DNA from: Cunninghamia lanceolata
Lineage: Eukaryota; Streptophyta; Pinopsida; Cupressales; Cupressaceae
DNA: 64,000 bases
NCBI GenBank assembly: GCA_027924645.1
Contig: BSBN01000254.1
Coordinates: 14,702,501-14,766,500, forward strand
Direction of reading: 5' to 3'
The notes below the pieces were generated by a model. That model had not been told where the DNA came from. It ran no database searches and saw only the letters and a program-made list of their open reading frames with translations. Positions 11,271-23,180 of this stretch are shown piece by piece (position 1 is the first letter of the stretch; every line of letters starts with the position of its first letter). The position numbers and the translations under genes were made by a program.

Positions 11271-12959
11271 TTCCTTGTATGTGATCTACAACATATACCC
11301 TCGGTAGTGTGATGTGATTTGCTATGTCACAAAGGGACATACATAGAATTGTCACCTCACTCCATTCAAACAAGTTACTTCCTCCTTATGAAATGGAACT
11401 TTTCAAATTGATTATAAGAAAATGAAAAAAGCGAAAGGGTTGAGCAGCTTCTAATCTAAGAACAATGATATAATGCACATGCTATGATAGACAAATTCCT
11501 CATGTAACCTTACTTCGCTTCACCATGAGAACCAACAATTACATGAAGCAGGTGCAATCTCCAAAGGTAACTCAATAATTTTCATACTGTAAACCTCCAT
11601 TCAAACACCCACAACTGGCACAGTTTGAATGAGCATTCACAATCAAACTTAAGCAAATGTAGTTCAGGCTAAATTTACACGATGACTTGACAGCGACAAA
11701 CCATCAAAAGTATGAACCAAGGAGGAGTTCATCAAATATCTTTAGCATATACATCACATCAATGAACTTTATCTACCCTACTATTTAGGCTTCTTGGAAT
11801 CACATCTTCGTCATATTCAAGAACTTGAAACCATGCTAACATTTCAAGGCCACAAGATCACCATGCAAAACAACAACAATGAGCCTGTATTACTTTTGAA
11901 ATATGTGATTACAACAATCTCATGTCTCTCTTCATGACTTCGAAGAGTTCCCTCTCTACTCTACTCCTACTTGATCTCTACTTCTAATGATTCTCTTCTA
12001 ATGTCCCTCTAATGATCTTCTTCTAATTCTTCTAATCTCCTCTTACAAAAGAAAGAAGTGAGCTTTATATAGAGCTCAAGAATTACATAAAGGGCCAAGA
12101 TTGATTTAGCAAACAACGGTCGAGATTGAGACAACAAGGCAGTTTGTTACAAATTTACTATTTTTAGAACATGAAAGAGGCAATAAAGGCACATTTCCCA
12201 ATGTGATAAGCATCTTTGGAGTATCTTTATGGTGGGCCCTCTTACATGATAGAATGCAATTGGCTTGATGATGTGTATGTGCCACCTCAGCATCTTTGAA
12301 TGAACTAGTCTGGTTCACCTCATGTTCACTTAGAATATTTTCTTCTTGTTGTCTTTGATGTAACTCATGGATAGCTTTGATGATCATGCCCATCTCTCAT
12401 CTTGCGATGTTGTTGTGCTTATGCAAGATTATGCTTCTGGATAGTTGCATGGACTCATGGAGTAGACTAATGCCTGGTGAGAGTTCTTCTTGTCTGGCAC
12501 ATGATATGTGAGCTTCTGGATGACGACCTCCTTCAAGATGTGCATGGTGAAATGACAACCTTCCACTGATCCTCGCCTCGAATGGATGATGCTCTTGATG
12601 ATGAACTACACTTGTAACCTTGATTATCTTAGACTAGCTCCCCTTCACATGGAGTTGATTTCTTCCTCATCCAGACATATGAAGTCTTTAAAGTAAGATA
12701 AACTTGATGTTGGAGCTCTCCTCCATGTGGTGATGATGATGAACTTGAGTAATTTTCCTCCACCATCCAAACTTCTCATGTATGACCTTTCACCATTCAC
12801 CTCCTTAGATCTTCCATCACCTACAAGAAGAAACACATCAAATTAAGACTTAATATAAAGGATTTTTAATAACAAATTACATTCATCTTATGTATGTGGG
12901 ATAAAAAAATGACATTTCAAAACATACCCTTTCACGTGAAATCCATGCCTAAGTCTCTG
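11271..12959 (-). other. Promoter-like and leader-like region of unit 1
   Basis: Collinear with 27210-28929. It carries a minus-strand TATA-like word at 12064-12071. To the left come purine-rich words and TTGTTGTAATCACATATTTC, the kind of sequence found in LTR R-U5 regions. Pieces of open frame (12106-12393 and 12645-12836, minus; the latter reads GGGKLLKFIIITTWRR and FICLDEEEINSM) are largely preserved in unit 2 (28086-28367, 28604-28816), but I recognise no domain. Whether this is an LTR, a leader or a decayed gene is open. Confidence 0.4.
12064..12071 (-). promoter_or_regulatory. TATA-like box, unit 1
   Basis: The minus strand reads CTATATAAAGC within GAGCTCTATATAAAGCTCAC. The identical word is kept at 28044-28051 in unit 2. 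It would drive transcription leftwards, towards the acidic frame and gag-like relic. Confidence 0.45.
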
Positions 12960-14452
12960 TAGTGCCTATGTTGGGCAGATTTGAAGGGGGTGTGCAGAGT
13001 GTGTGTTGTGGACAACACCTTGTCTAGACAAAGGGCTCAAGGCCATGGGTGGGTTTGAGGGAGGTGTGAGGATTTTTCATGACTTAGACAATTTTTGGCT
13101 TGGTTTTGATAATTTAAGAGCTCCTTCACTTGCTTCCTTGATAATACAACCTCCTTGCATGAGATGGAAATCCTTAGAAGGATGGGCAGATTTGAAGATA
13201 GGGTATGGATTGCGTGATGTGGATATCCATGTTCTAGGCTCTAGGCCCCCCAAGCTGAGTAGCTTTGGAAGGGGTGAGTGGAATATGCATTGTGCAGGAC
13301 ATGTAGTCCAAGAAGAGGGGTCAAATCCACCTAGGAAGGGCGGGCTAGAGGATGACCTTTGGATTTTTCAACTTAAACAACTTTGCACTTGCTCATTTCA
13401 CGTTTGACATGTCATCTTCATTATTACATTGATTTATGCTTGCAAATTTATGGTTTTCACCCCTGAGCAGCTTTAGGAGTTGTCTGGAGGATGTCATGTG
13501 GAAGGAGATGAAGTTATCTAGACATAAAGCTCAAGGTTGCCTAGCATGGGCAGCTTGGGAGGTAGTGTAGGGATTTTATACTTAAACTTCATAACAATTA
13601 TCATTTCCTCCTTTTGATGGCCTTCCTCTCCAACTACATCAAGACTTAGCCATTTCGAAAGTGTTTGTGTGAAGTTGAAAGGTAAACTTAAGATGTTTGA
13701 TGATCCTATCCACATGTTTTGGTGAAACCCGCTTAGGAAGGGTAGTTTTGGAGGGGTTGTTAGGATTATTCAATGTGAACACTCTCTACCTTAACCTTGA
13801 CACTATCCCCTCCTCCATTTGCATGACTTAATGATTTTCCTTGTTTTTCAATTTGTTCATCATTGTTAGGAGGATTTTAGGAATGATCATGAGGAGTACA
13901 ACACACTCTCCATGTTTAGGTATCCAGGGCACCTAGGAAGGGTGGCTTTGGTGGTAGAGTTTGGATTTTACCTTATGACTTGAAATTTTCACCAACTTCC
14001 CTCTTCTTGAGTGATCTTGCATGAGTATGAAGCTTGATAGTGAGTTTGGAGGCTTTGAATGGAGTAACTATATTGTTTAGACATCAAATTCTAGGCTCAC
14101 CTCTCTAGAATATGAGGCATCATGGTGAGTTTAGAGTGAATAGTCGCAATGTTTAGACACCATAATTCCAAGCTTACCTCTCTAGGATGATCCTCTCAAG
14201 CATGTGAAGTATCATGATGAGTTAGGGAGTCAAGATAGAGTATTTGCATTGCTCTGACATCAAAACTCCAAGCTAACCTCTCTAGGCCACCTAGGTAGGG
14301 CAGGTTTGATAGTAGGTCTTGGATTTTGACACTTAGACATTTCTCATTGCTTGAACTTGACTATATCCTTTCCTTGTGATGTCATGTTGATCATACTTAT
14401 CACATAAACCTTGTAAATTGCATTGTCCTTCACCTTGGGCAGTTTGGAAGGT
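12960..14452. repeat. Array of degenerate repeats about 200 bp apart (unit 1, left part)
   Basis: A word of the form CACCTAGGNAGGGCGGGTTTGG followed by a variable GTG...TTGG recurs at about 13034, 13240, 13328, 13532, 13726, 13930 and 14281, mostly 194-204 bp apart. Between them are related words of the form GAGTGTNTCATGTGGNAG. The array resumes after the copia insertion at 21551 and is mirrored in unit 2. No gene is supported inside it. Confidence 0.7.
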
Positions 14453-14457
14453 ACTAT
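14453..14457. other. Target site duplication, left copy (ACTAT)
   Basis: ACTAT precedes the LTR start TGTTGC at 14458 and recurs directly after the LTR end CAACA at 21546-21550. The uninterrupted unit 2 reads GGTACTGTCTAGAGTG at the matching place (30374 on), so the empty site is visible in the same window. Confidence 0.95.
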
Positions 14458-15751
14458 TGTTGCAAGTATGAGGTTATCCAGTGTTGTCATTGATGTCAAC
14501 ATACTCATATTGCATTGACAAGAAGGATTTGATGAGCTGTGTGCTGAGGATATTGAGAAAATTAGCCTCAGTCAGGAACAGTGAAGAACAGTGATGAGAA
14601 GAAGGTAAATGTACTGTATAGGATGAGAACCGGAGGATGCGGATTAAAGGGTTAGTAGATATGAGTCTTGAGATGCTACAGTTAAGATTTTAGAGGTCCG
14701 CATGAACATCTGAAGGAGTTGTGGCTGCCGGAATAGAACCGGGTCCGGCAAGTATCCAGAGGTGACAGAGGATCACAAAAAGGTCCGGTGAGGTCCGGAA
14801 TTGTATCATCCTAATCTGCGGATTGGACTGAGTGTTTGGGATGTCCTTGTGATGTGTCATCCTGATTTGTGTATGATTTGGAGGTCCGGAAGTACCTCTT
14901 GCATTATGACAGTGGTGACAGACTGTGTTCTTGAAGTTCCGGATGAGGAAGACAAGAGATCCCAGTAAGTAGAGGAAGTGCGGATGTATCCGGACATTCA
15001 GACAGGCTTGTGAAGGTTCTTGGATCATGTTTAGGTTGTGTTGTTGGTCCGCATTGATGGTAGAGCCCGGAATTGAAGTTATTCTTCCGGATGAAGTTCT
15101 TGCTCTGTTTAGCCGACCGGATGAGTTGTTCATCCTGCGAATGTTCTTGTGATGGCCGACCGGATGTGTTATTCATCTTGCGGATACTCCTATGGTTGTT
15201 TGCTGACTTAAATGTTTGTTCCTAAGTTGATGTCTTGTATAAATAACGGTTTGTGAGTTCATTTCAAGGTGTGGTGTGTGGATGAGTGTGGTATAGCGAA
15301 GAAACGTGTGAAAGGCAGAGCAGAGATTGTTGGGCTTAATTGGAACTGATCCGGACATGATAGAGATGTCATTCTCCAGTTCAAGACTGTGATTTTTATC
15401 ACTTTGTAGACAGTGTGTCTCCTTGTAGGCAGTGGGCCTCTTTGTGAGCAGTGTGCTCGGGCAGTGAGCCCTTATTGGCATGTGCCATTCATTTTTCTTT
15501 ATTCTTCTAATAGAGAATAATTCTTGGGTTAATCACCCCGTGGTTTTTCCCTTAACCGGGTTTTCCATGTCAAAATCTTGGTGTTCAATGTGTTGATGCT
15601 TATCTGCTCTTATGTTTATGTATTATGCTTCCATGGATGATTATTTGATATGCTGCTAACTAACAACAGAGAATTAAGTGTTTGAAAGAAGAAGAAGTTT
15701 TAAACAACTGATTCACCCCCCCCCTCTCAGTTGTTTGCCCTAGATCCAACA
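14458..15751 (+). repeat. 5' LTR of the copia element
   Basis: It starts TGTTGCAAGTATGAGG and ends AGATCCAACA. It is rich in TCCGG/CCGGA words and carries a TATA box at 15238-15245. Near its end is a C9 tract followed by TCTCAG. Long minus-strand open frames inside it (14690-15133, 15173-15481) also occur in the 3' LTR and look like chance. Confidence 0.97.
15238..15245 (+). promoter_or_regulatory. TATA box of the 5' LTR
   Basis: TATAAATA within CTTGTATAAATAACGG, about 780 bp into the LTR. It is the likely core promoter for the genomic RNA, and the word is unchanged in the 3' LTR at 21032-21039. The transcription start would fall some 30 bp downstream. Confidence 0.7.
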
Positions 15752-15753
15752 AT

Positions 15754-15765
15754 TGGTATCAGAGC
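15754..15765 (+). promoter_or_regulatory. Primer-binding site (initiator tRNA-Met type)
   Basis: TGGTATCAGAGC begins two bases after the 5' LTR. It matches the 3' end of plant initiator tRNA-Met, the usual primer for minus-strand synthesis in plant copia elements. Confidence 0.93.
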
Positions 15766-15808
15766 TAAGTTCCTCTGATAGGAGCTTAACCGCTTGAGGA
15801 GATCCAGG

Positions 15809-18800
15809 ATGTCGTCATACAAGAAGGATAGTCCGAAGTTCGATGGAACCAACTTCACTCTCTGGAAAGGTCGCATGAAGTGTCACTTGGAATGTATGGG
15901 AAAAGCATACTTGGCTATGATTTCAAAACCATATATACCTCCACAAGGTGGTCCGACAACTCTGAATGAAATCACAGAAGCTGAAAACAATCTGCGGACC
16001 AAGGAAGCCCTTCTAAGCACATTGAATGACTCAGATCTCTCGAATGTCATTGACCTACCAACTGCATATGAGATCCTAACTAAACTGGAACTTCTGTATG
16101 AAGGAGATGAGTTTGTCAAAAGTGCAAGGTTGCAAAGTCTGAAAGGGAAATTTGAAAGATTGAAAATGAGAGATGATGAAAACATCACTACCTTTATGCC
16201 AAGAGTAAATGAGCTGGTATGTGGAATCAGAAATGCTGGTGGAACTTTAGATGAAAATGAGATTGTCTGCAAAATCCTAAGATCCCTTCCTGCTGCCTAC
16301 AAAATCAAAGTTGCTGCCATTGATGAATTCAGAGCCCACACAACTGTCACAAGAGAACAACTGGCTGGCAAACTAGCTGCATTTGAAATGACCGAGTTTG
16401 GAGATGATCCTCCCAAGATTGAATCTGCTTTCAAAGCCAGTGCCTATGTGAAAGGCAAACAGAGATTTGATCCGGGTGAAAACTCATCAAGGAAAATGTC
16501 ATGGTATGATCAAGCAAGAAGAGACATGGAAGAAGAAGAAGCAGAAACAGCTCAACTTGAAGCCCTCATTACAAAAAGACTGCCAAGAGGATCTGGTAAG
16601 TATGAAGGAAAACTACCCTTTAAGTGTTTCAACTGCAATAAGATTGGTCATTTTGCCTCAAGATGTCCGGAGAGATCTGCAAGATCTAATACTCACAGAC
16701 AAAGGTTTCAAAAGAATTGCTATTATGTTCATGAAGAAGATGACAATGAAGGAGTAACAGATGATGAATCAGAACTAGGAAGCAAATCCGGAAATGAGTG
16801 GGTGTTTATAGCCATCAAGGAAGAAGATTCAATACTTTCTGAATCTGTCAATCACAAAGTTGTTGAGAAAGCCTTGGCTGCTCAAGTGGAAGAAAAGGAT
16901 GATTGGGTTATTGACAGTGGATGTTCTCACCATATGACTGGTGACAAGAATAAGTTCTTAGACTTGGAAAGATATGAAGGAGGAATGGTAAAGTTTGGTG
17001 ACAATTCTGCTGGCAGAATCAGAGGTAGGGGAACTATTTCCTTTGATGGTAAGAGCAAAACAGGTAATGTACTGTATGTTGAAGGATTGAAGCACAATCT
17101 TCTCAGTGTTGGTCAGTTAGTGGACAAAGGCTATGATCTCCGGTTCAAGAATGGAAAATGTAGAATCTTTACAAGCTCCGGAACTGAAATTGCATCCGGT
17201 ACTCAGACAAAAGGTAATATCTTTCATCTGGTTGGTTCAAATAAAAGTTGTTTGTTTGTTCAAATTGATCAGAGTTGGTTATGGCATAGAAGAATGTGTC
17301 ATGTAAATTTTGATAACATCATCAAGATAAACAATACTCAGGCTGTGAGAGATCTTCCAAAATTGATGAAACCTACAAATAGTGTGTGTAAAGAATGTCA
17401 GTTAGGTAAACAAAGCAGAGTCTCTTTCAAAAGCAAAGATCAGTCTTCTACCAGATTGTTGGAATTAGTACATACTGATCTATGTGGTCCGACAAGAATC
17501 AAGAGTCTGCAAGGTGATAGATATTTCATGTTGTTAATTGATGATCATTCTCGGATGATGTGGGTTACCTTTCTAAAAGAAAAATCAGAAGCTTTTGAGA
17601 AGTTCAAAATCTTCAAAGCTATGGTGGAGAATCAAACCGGATTGAAACTAAAGTGTCTAAGGTCTGATAGAGGTGGTGAATTTACATCTGGTGAATTCAT
17701 TGACTTTTGTGAGAAACAGGGTATAAGGAGACAGTTGTCTGCTCCTAAGACTCCACAGCAGAATGGAGTAGTTGAGAGAAAGAACCGGACCATCCAGGAA
17801 GCTGCTAGGACAATGATGTTGGAAGCAAATGTTCCTCAAATGTTTTGGAAAGAAGCTATCAGCACTGCAGTCTACACTCTCAATCGAGTTCAAATCAGAA
17901 ACAACACCGGTAAGACCCCCTATGAACTCTGGTTTGGCATCACTCCTACTGTGAAATATTTCAGAGTATTTGGTAGCAAGTGTTATATTAAAAGAGATGA
18001 AGATCTAGGAAAGTTTGATACTAGAAGTGATGAAGGAATTTTCTTGGGCTACTCCACTCAAAGCAAAGCATACCGGTGTTACAATAAGAGATTGAGAAAG
18101 ATGATAGAAAGCACCAATGTAAAGGTTGATGAAGGAATTGAGAAGCCTTCAAGATTTTATGAGTTTGATGAAGATGACCAAGACAGTGTTCAAGGACCTC
18201 AATCCTCTCCGGTGAGACAGAGTCAGCCTGATCCGGTAAATCAGGAAGAAGAGATAGGTTTGAATGAGCCTGATCAAGAAACAGCAGTGCTGGATACTCC
18301 CAAAATTCCAAGGTATGTAAGACTGAATCACTCTGAAGATCAGATCATAGGTGACAGAAGCAAAGGTGTACAAACTAGAAGGAATATTGCTCAAAATCAG
18401 AATGAATGTTGTCTGATTTCAAAGATTGAACCTAAAACAATAAATGAAGCCTACAATGATGAAAACTGGACCAAAGCAATGGAAGATGAATTGATGCAAA
18501 TTGAGAAAAATCATACTTGGGATCTTGTTCCCAGACCTAGAGACAGGAATGTAATTGGAACCAAGTGGGTCTTCCGGAACAAACTAAATGAAGCTGGTGA
18601 AGTAATCAGAAACAAAGCTAGATTGGTCTGCAAAGGCTACTCTCAAATAGAAGGAATTGACTTTGAAGAGACTTTTGCTCCGGTAGCAAGAATTGAAGCA
18701 GTCAGATTACTTCTTGCATTTGCTGCCTTCAAAGACTTCAAGGTATATCAGATGGATGTCAAGTCTGCCTTCCTAAATGGTGATCTGGAAGAAGAAGTCT

Positions 18801-19963
18801 ACATTGAACAACCGGATGAATTTCAATTGTCTGATAATAATGATATGGTCTGCAAGTTGAAGAAAGCCTTGTATGGATTGAAGCAAGCCCCAAGAGCATG
18901 GTATGAAAGGTTGGATAAGCATCTTGTGCAGATTGGATTCAACAAAGGTACTGCTGACAGTAACTTATATTTCAAAATTGATCATGAAAACATTCTGATT
19001 GTTGAAGTGTTTGTGGATGACATCATTTTTGGAGGAAGAGATAGTATGTGCAAAACTTTTGCAAATCAGATGAAAAGTGAGTTTGAAATGTCTATGCTTG
19101 GTGAAATGAATTTCTTCTTGGGTCTGCAAATTACTCAAACAAAAGAAGGGATCTTCATTTCTCAGACCAAATATGTGAAAGAATTGTTAAAGAAATTTGG
19201 TATGGAAGACTCAAAGCCTATGAACACTCCTATGGCAACCGGATGTAAGTTAAGCAAAGATGATGATTCTCCAAAGGTAGATCAGACAAAGTATAGATCA
19301 ATGATTGGTGGATTGTTGTATCTCACTCAAACTAGACCAGATATAATGCAGGCTGTTGGTCTTGTGGCAAGATTCCAGGCTGATCCTAGAGAATCTCATG
19401 TTATGGAAATCAAAAGAATTTTTAGATACTTGAAAGGAACAGTTGAGTATGGTCTATGGTACCCTAGAGATCCAGACTTCTCTCTTCATGCTTACACAGA
19501 TGCAGATTGGGCAGGAGATGTGGATGACCGGAAGAGCACTAGTGGTGGAGCATTCTTTTTGGGGAAGAGATTGGTTTCTTGGCTAAGCAAGAAACAAGAT
19601 GCAATATCTCTGTCTACAACTGAAGCAGAATACATTGCAGCAGCAGGTAGTTGCACTCAAATCTTATGGATGAAGCAGATGCTAAGAGACATCAAAGTTG
19701 AATATGAGAAGCCTATCACAATTTTCTGTGATAATTCAAGTGCAATTAATATCTCCAAGAATCTGGTATTGCATTCTAAGACTAAGCACATATCTATTAA
19801 ATTTCACTTTTTGAGAGAACAAGTAAACAAGGAAGAAGTCAGATTGGAGTATGTTCCCTCCAAGGATCAGATTGCAGATATCTTTACAAAACCTCTTCCC
19901 AAAGACTCTTTTGAATATCTCCGGGAGAAGTTAGGGGTCATGGCCCCTCCGGTGATGAACTAA
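15809..19963 (+). CDS. Ty1/copia gag-pol polyprotein (1384 aa), intact
   Basis: One open frame without a stop. The first ATG is 15809 ([16 protein letters not shown]); the frame is open upstream to 15794 but only from TTG. Domains in order: gag ([18 protein letters not shown], about 11-28); CCHC zinc knuckle [14 protein letters not shown] (273-286); aspartic protease D369 in [13 protein letters not shown]-pre-integrase [11 protein letters not shown]; integrase with D557 (HTDLCGP), D620 (SDRGGEF) and E656 (NGVVERKNR), giving the D-D-35-E spacing; RT from [12 protein letters not shown] through [12 protein letters not shown] to active site FVDD (1068-1071); RNase H with D1231 in [16 protein letters not shown] and DNSSAI. 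All key residues are present, so the copy looks competent. Length is normal for the family. Confidence 0.97.
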   Translation: MSSYKKDSPKFDGTNFTLWKGRMKCHLECMGKAYLAMISKPYIPPQGGPTTLNEITEAENNLRTKEALLSTLNDSDLSNVIDLPTAYEILTKLELLYEGDEFVKSARLQSLKGKFERLKMRDDENITTFMPRVNELVCGIRNAGGTLDENEIVCKILRSLPAAYKIKVAAIDEFRAHTTVTREQLAGKLAAFEMTEFGDDPPKIESAFKASAYVKGKQRFDPGENSSRKMSWYDQARRDMEEEEAETAQLEALITKRLPRGSGKYEGKLPFKCFNCNKIGHFASRCPERSARSNTHRQRFQKNCYYVHEEDDNEGVTDDESELGSKSGNEWVFIAIKEEDSILSESVNHKVVEKALAAQVEEKDDWVIDSGCSHHMTGDKNKFLDLERYEGGMVKFGDNSAGRIRGRGTISFDGKSKTGNVLYVEGLKHNLLSVGQLVDKGYDLRFKNGKCRIFTSSGTEIASGTQTKGNIFHLVGSNKSCLFVQIDQSWLWHRRMCHVNFDNIIKINNTQAVRDLPKLMKPTNSVCKECQLGKQSRVSFKSKDQSSTRLLELVHTDLCGPTRIKSLQGDRYFMLLIDDHSRMMWVTFLKEKSEAFEKFKIFKAMVENQTGLKLKCLRSDRGGEFTSGEFIDFCEKQGIRRQLSAPKTPQQNGVVERKNRTIQEAARTMMLEANVPQMFWKEAISTAVYTLNRVQIRNNTGKTPYELWFGITPTVKYFRVFGSKCYIKRDEDLGKFDTRSDEGIFLGYSTQSKAYRCYNKRLRKMIESTNVKVDEGIEKPSRFYEFDEDDQDSVQGPQSSPVRQSQPDPVNQEEEIGLNEPDQETAVLDTPKIPRYVRLNHSEDQIIGDRSKGVQTRRNIAQNQNECCLISKIEPKTINEAYNDENWTKAMEDELMQIEKNHTWDLVPRPRDRNVIGTKWVFRNKLNEAGEVIRNKARLVCKGYSQIEGIDFEETFAPVARIEAVRLLLAFAAFKDFKVYQMDVKSAFLNGDLEEEVYIEQPDEFQLSDNNDMVCKLKKALYGLKQAPRAWYERLDKHLVQIGFNKGTADSNLYFKIDHENILIVEVFVDDIIFGGRDSMCKTFANQMKSEFEMSMLGEMNFFLGLQITQTKEGIFISQTKYVKELLKKFGMEDSKPMNTPMATGCKLSKDDDSPKVDQTKYRSMIGGLLYLTQTRPDIMQAVGLVARFQADPRESHVMEIKRIFRYLKGTVEYGLWYPRDPDFSLHAYTDADWAGDVDDRKSTSGGAFFLGKRLVSWLSKKQDAISLSTTEAEYIAAAGSCTQILWMKQMLRDIKVEYEKPITIFCDNSSAINISKNLVLHSKTKHISIKFHFLREQVNKEEVRLEYVPSKDQIADIFTKPLPKDSFEYLREKLGVMAPPVMN

Positions 19964-20251
19964 GATGCACTGATGTGCATCAGTCCGGTGGCTATCACAG
20001 TCATATCTTGTGATCCGGACTAATGGGGAGCTGCAACTAAGGGGGAGCAGCTGGTATGATTCTGATGTATGAGAATTGCAAGTATGAGCCCTTTGCCATT
20101 GATGTCAAAGGGGGAGAGAAGACATGTGAAAAACAAGTGGTTGATGATCAAAGGGGGAGCAGTAAAGGAAGAGAAGACATATGAAAAGTTGAAGTTCTTG
20201 TCTTAATGGTTTTTCACATCATATGTTGCCATCAATGACAAAGGGGGAGAT
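19964..20251 (+). promoter_or_regulatory. 3' untranslated region with polypurine tract and extra tract-like words
   Basis: The tract next to the 3' LTR is AAAGGGGGAGA at 20240-20250. Near copies of the same word occur at 20039-20049, 20107-20117 and 20150-20160. The true tract primes plus-strand DNA. The extra ones could serve as additional priming sites or be remnants of local duplication. Confidence 0.85.
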
Positions 20252-21545
20252 TGTTGCAAGTATGAGGTTATCCAGTGTTGTCATTGATGTCAACATACTC
20301 ATATTGCATTGACAAGAAGGATTTGATGAGCTGTGTGCTGAGGATATTGAGAAAATTAGCCTCAGTCAGGAACAGTGAAGAACAGTGATGAGAAGAAGGT
20401 AAATGTACTGTATAGGATGAGAACCGGAGGATGCGGATTAAAGGGTTAGTAGATATGAGTCTTGAGATGCTACAGTTAAGATTTCAGAGGTCCGCATGAA
20501 GATCTGAAGGAGTTGTGGCTGCCGGTATAGAACCGGGTCCGGCAAGTATCCAGAGGTGACAGAGGATCACAAAAAGGTCCGGTGAGGTCCGGAATTGTAT
20601 CATCCTAATCTGCGGATTGGACTGAGTGTTTGGGATGTCCTTGTGATGTGTCATCCTGATTTGTGTATGATTTGGAGGTCCGGAAGTACCTCTTGCATTA
20701 TGACAGTGGCGACAGACTGTGTTCTTGAAGTTCCGGATGAGGAAGACAAGAGATCCCAGTAAGTAGAGGAAGTGCGGATGTATCCGGACATTCAGACAGG
20801 CTTGTGAAGGTTCTTGGATCATGTTTAGGTTGTGTTGTTGGTCCGCATTGATGGTAGAGCCCGGAATTGAAGTTATTCTTCCGGATGAAGTTCTTGCTCT
20901 GTTTAGCCGACCGGATGAGTTGTTCATCCTGCGAATGTTCTTGTGATGGCCGACCGGATGTGTTATTCATCTTGCGGATACTCCTATGGTTGTTTGCTGA
21001 CTTAGATGTTTGTTCCTAAGTCGATGTCTTGTATAAATAACGGTTTGTGAGTTCATTTCAAGGTGTGGTGTGTGGATGAGTGTGGTATAGCGAAGAAACG
21101 TGTGAAAGGCAGAGCAGAGATTGTTGGGCTTAATTGGAACTGATCCGGACATGATAGAGATGTCATTCTCCAGTTCAAGACTGTGATTTTTATCACTTTG
21201 TAGACAGTGTGTCTCCTTGTAGGCAGTGGGCCTCTTTGTGAGCAGTGTGCTCGGGCAGTGAGCCCTTATTGGCATGTGCCATTCATTTTTCTTTATTCTT
21301 CTAACAGAGAATAATTCTTGGGTTAATCACCCCGTGGTTTTTCCCTTAACCGGGTTTTCCACGTCAAAATCTTGGTGTTCAATGTGTTGATGCTTATCTG
21401 CTCTTATGTTTATGTATTATGCTTCCATGGATGATTATTTGATATGCTGCTAACTAACAACAGAGAATTAAGTGTTTGAAAGAAGAAGAAGTTTTAAACA
21501 ACTGATTCACCCCCCCCCTCTCAGTTGTTTGCCCTAGATCCAACA
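20252..21545 (+). repeat. 3' LTR of the copia element
   Basis: Same length as the 5' LTR (1294 bp). Differences seen by eye include three near 20484-20525, one at about 20709, two near 21005-21022, one at about 21306 and one at about 21362. The TATA word is intact. Confidence 0.97.
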
Positions 21546-21550
21546 ACTAT
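21546..21550. other. Target site duplication, right copy (ACTAT)
   Basis: ACTAT follows the 3' LTR terminus CAACA and matches 14453-14457. The sequence then continues as CTGGAGTGTTTCATG, matching unit 2 at 30380. Confidence 0.95.
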
Positions 21551-22196
21551 CTGGAGTGTTTCATGTGTCAGGTGGCATAGTCTAGAAAAGCCTCTTGAGG
21601 CCGCCCAAGTATGGCAGGTTTAGGGGTGACCCTTGGACTTTGACTTCAAACTCACTTAATGCCTTCAAACCTTCATGTTTTCCATTCAAGCTTCATCATC
21701 TTTTACGTTTTGTGTTAAAACACTTAAAAACTTGCTCAATCTCTCCTAGGGCGGGATTGGAGGCTGTGTCTGGAGAGTGTCACGAGGTAGTGAAGACATC
21801 ATCCATGTCTATATGCTAAAGTCACCCAGATAGGGTGGGTTGAGGAGTGACCTTTGGATTTGAACTTGAAACTTACTTGAACTCAATCCTTGCCTACAAA
21901 ACATCACATCTCAGTGTTCTATGCATGCAAAAACTTCAACACTTAACCAATTTTATCCTAGGATGGTTTTGGAGATAGTGTGTGGAGAGATTGATGTGGC
22001 AGGAGACATTGTCCATCACTCCCACATGAGGCTGCCCAAGCTGGGTAGGTTGGGATACCACCCTTGGATTTTATCTTGAACTCACTCAAAATCTCTTCTA
22101 AACATTGAAAATTCTCTCCCTAAGGTGGATTTGGGGGCACTGTAGGGAGAAAGTGCATGATCACAACCTTGAATCCAAGACCCCTTACCAAGGCCG
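21551..22196. repeat. Array of degenerate repeats about 200 bp apart (unit 1, right part)
   Basis: It continues the array cut by the copia element. GCCGCCCAAGTATGGCAGG, CACCCAGATAGGGTGGG and GCTGCCCAAGCTGGGTAGG occur at about 21599, 21824 and 22030, then the unit boundary word at 22195. The spacings are 225, 206 and 165 bp. A second word, CCTAGGGCGGGATTGGAGG or similar, falls between them at 21749, 21956 and 22120. Confidence 0.7.
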
Positions 22197-22627
22197 CCCA
22201 AGTAGGGCGGGTTTAGAAGGTGTGCTTGGAATGCAAGTCTTGTTGCCATATCGAAAATGTCCTAAATGGAAGTATATTGAAAATATAATTAATTATAAGT
22301 TAGATATTCTTATACTTTAAATATTTATCAATATACTTCTAGGATATTTGAGATAGGTCCTAGATCCATAGGACTTAGCATGTAGATTCTAGATTTTTGA
22401 AGATCCACCAGATTTCAGACTTAGTCATTTTCAGCATCTCAGTGACATGCATCAAGATGAAGGCATATGACCTATTGGCAAGAAATTGTCGAGACATGGG
22501 AAAAACAACACTACCAAAACCCTACAAGCTCAGAGAAAAACTAAACTTTGAAGCAAAACGAAGCGAGAAAGCAAAAAAAAAGGGGGCCCCCATTTACAAT
22601 GGGGCAATGTGTGATTACATCACAACA
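22197..22627 (-). repeat. Candidate terminal repeat, second copy
   Basis: Matches 6178-6644 and 31024-31472 and ends at the same ACATCACAACA. It contains the A-rich word GCAAAAAAAAAGGGGGCCCC near 22571. If these blocks are LTR edges, this one is shared by two tandem elements. Confidence 0.4.
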
Positions 22628-23180
22628 TCTAGCACCAATCTGAATAAATGTTCCTAAACATTTCAAAGATAAAGACTCAATCTAGACCCAGAAACTTTAG
22701 ATAATTAGCCCTAATTCCATCACTTAGCTAGGAAATGGACTCGGAAGAGAAAAGAATGATGAATTGGGTTAAGACACTTCGTCCTTTGATTAGCACCATG
22801 TGTGTAGTGTTAGACAAACATTGATTCTCTCAAGTATTCCAATGATAAATAGGCATCAACGAATTGAAACCTTCTGTGTACACCCACATGTTAGGTTGAA
22901 CAAATATGAATACATGATCAAGAAATTGGAATCAAAAGTTTAGAGTGACCATTCATAATTCAAAGACCCATGTGTGTGCAATTGTGTTCATTTTCGTCCC
23001 TTAGAAGCTAAGATCATCCGAATTCACTTGTCTTAAGCTTGGAAAGTTCATGGAGGATGGATGAAGGAAGGGTATATATACATACGAATGAAATGGATAA
23101 TGATGGTACATATTGGAATGAAATGCAAATGGCAATGGAAATGACATGATGAATAGGTGGAATGAGATAGTGTGTCTCTA
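22628..23180. other. Unit 2 spacer, no gene seen
   Basis: Collinear with 6645-7200. No coding potential is supported. Confidence 0.5.

Larger units (their letters stand above)
14458..21545 (+). mobile_element. Complete, intact Ty1/copia LTR retrotransposon (7088 bp)
   Basis: Two 1294-bp LTRs (14458-15751 and 20252-21545) with TGTTG...CAACA ends flank an internal region with a primer-binding site, one uninterrupted gag-pol frame and a polypurine tract. A 5-bp target duplication ACTAT brackets it. I count about eight substitutions between the LTRs (0.6%), so the insertion is young. The domain order gag, protease, integrase, RT, RNase H is that of Ty1/copia; I do not assign a lineage. The element lies in the periodic repeat array of unit 1, in plus orientation against the minus-strand relics around it. 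Confidence 0.97.
6178..22196. repeat. 8.8-kb tandem unit 1 (split by the copia element)
   Basis: The sequence from AAGGCCACCCAAGTAGGG to the next AAGGCCGCCCAAGTAGGG at about 22190 is repeated almost collinearly in 22197-31023. Without the 7.1-kb copia insertion, unit 1 is about 8.9 kb. It contains an AT-rich segment with AAAATGTCCTAAATGGAAG-like words (6230-6330), a gag-like relic, an acidic reading-frame relic, a TATA-bearing stretch and a periodic repeat array. A sampled 112-bp stretch (12901-13012 against 28862-28973) shows four differences. Confidence 0.85.

Noticed and set aside
13003..13407. Plus-strand open frame of 134 codons, also open in unit 2 at 28981-29394
   Set aside because: It spans the periodic repeat array, has no recognised motif, and the starts differ between the units. 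Chance openness in repeated G-rich words explains it.
14690..15481. Minus-strand open frames of 147, 90 and 102 codons in the copia 5' LTR (repeated in the 3' LTR at 20484-21275)
   Set aside because: They are present in both LTRs only because the LTRs are duplicates. They show no domain, lie opposite the promoter and terminal sequences, and have no start or composition support.
15883..16272. Minus-strand frame of 129 codons opposite copia gag
   Set aside because: It is the shadow of the true gag-pol frame on the other strand.
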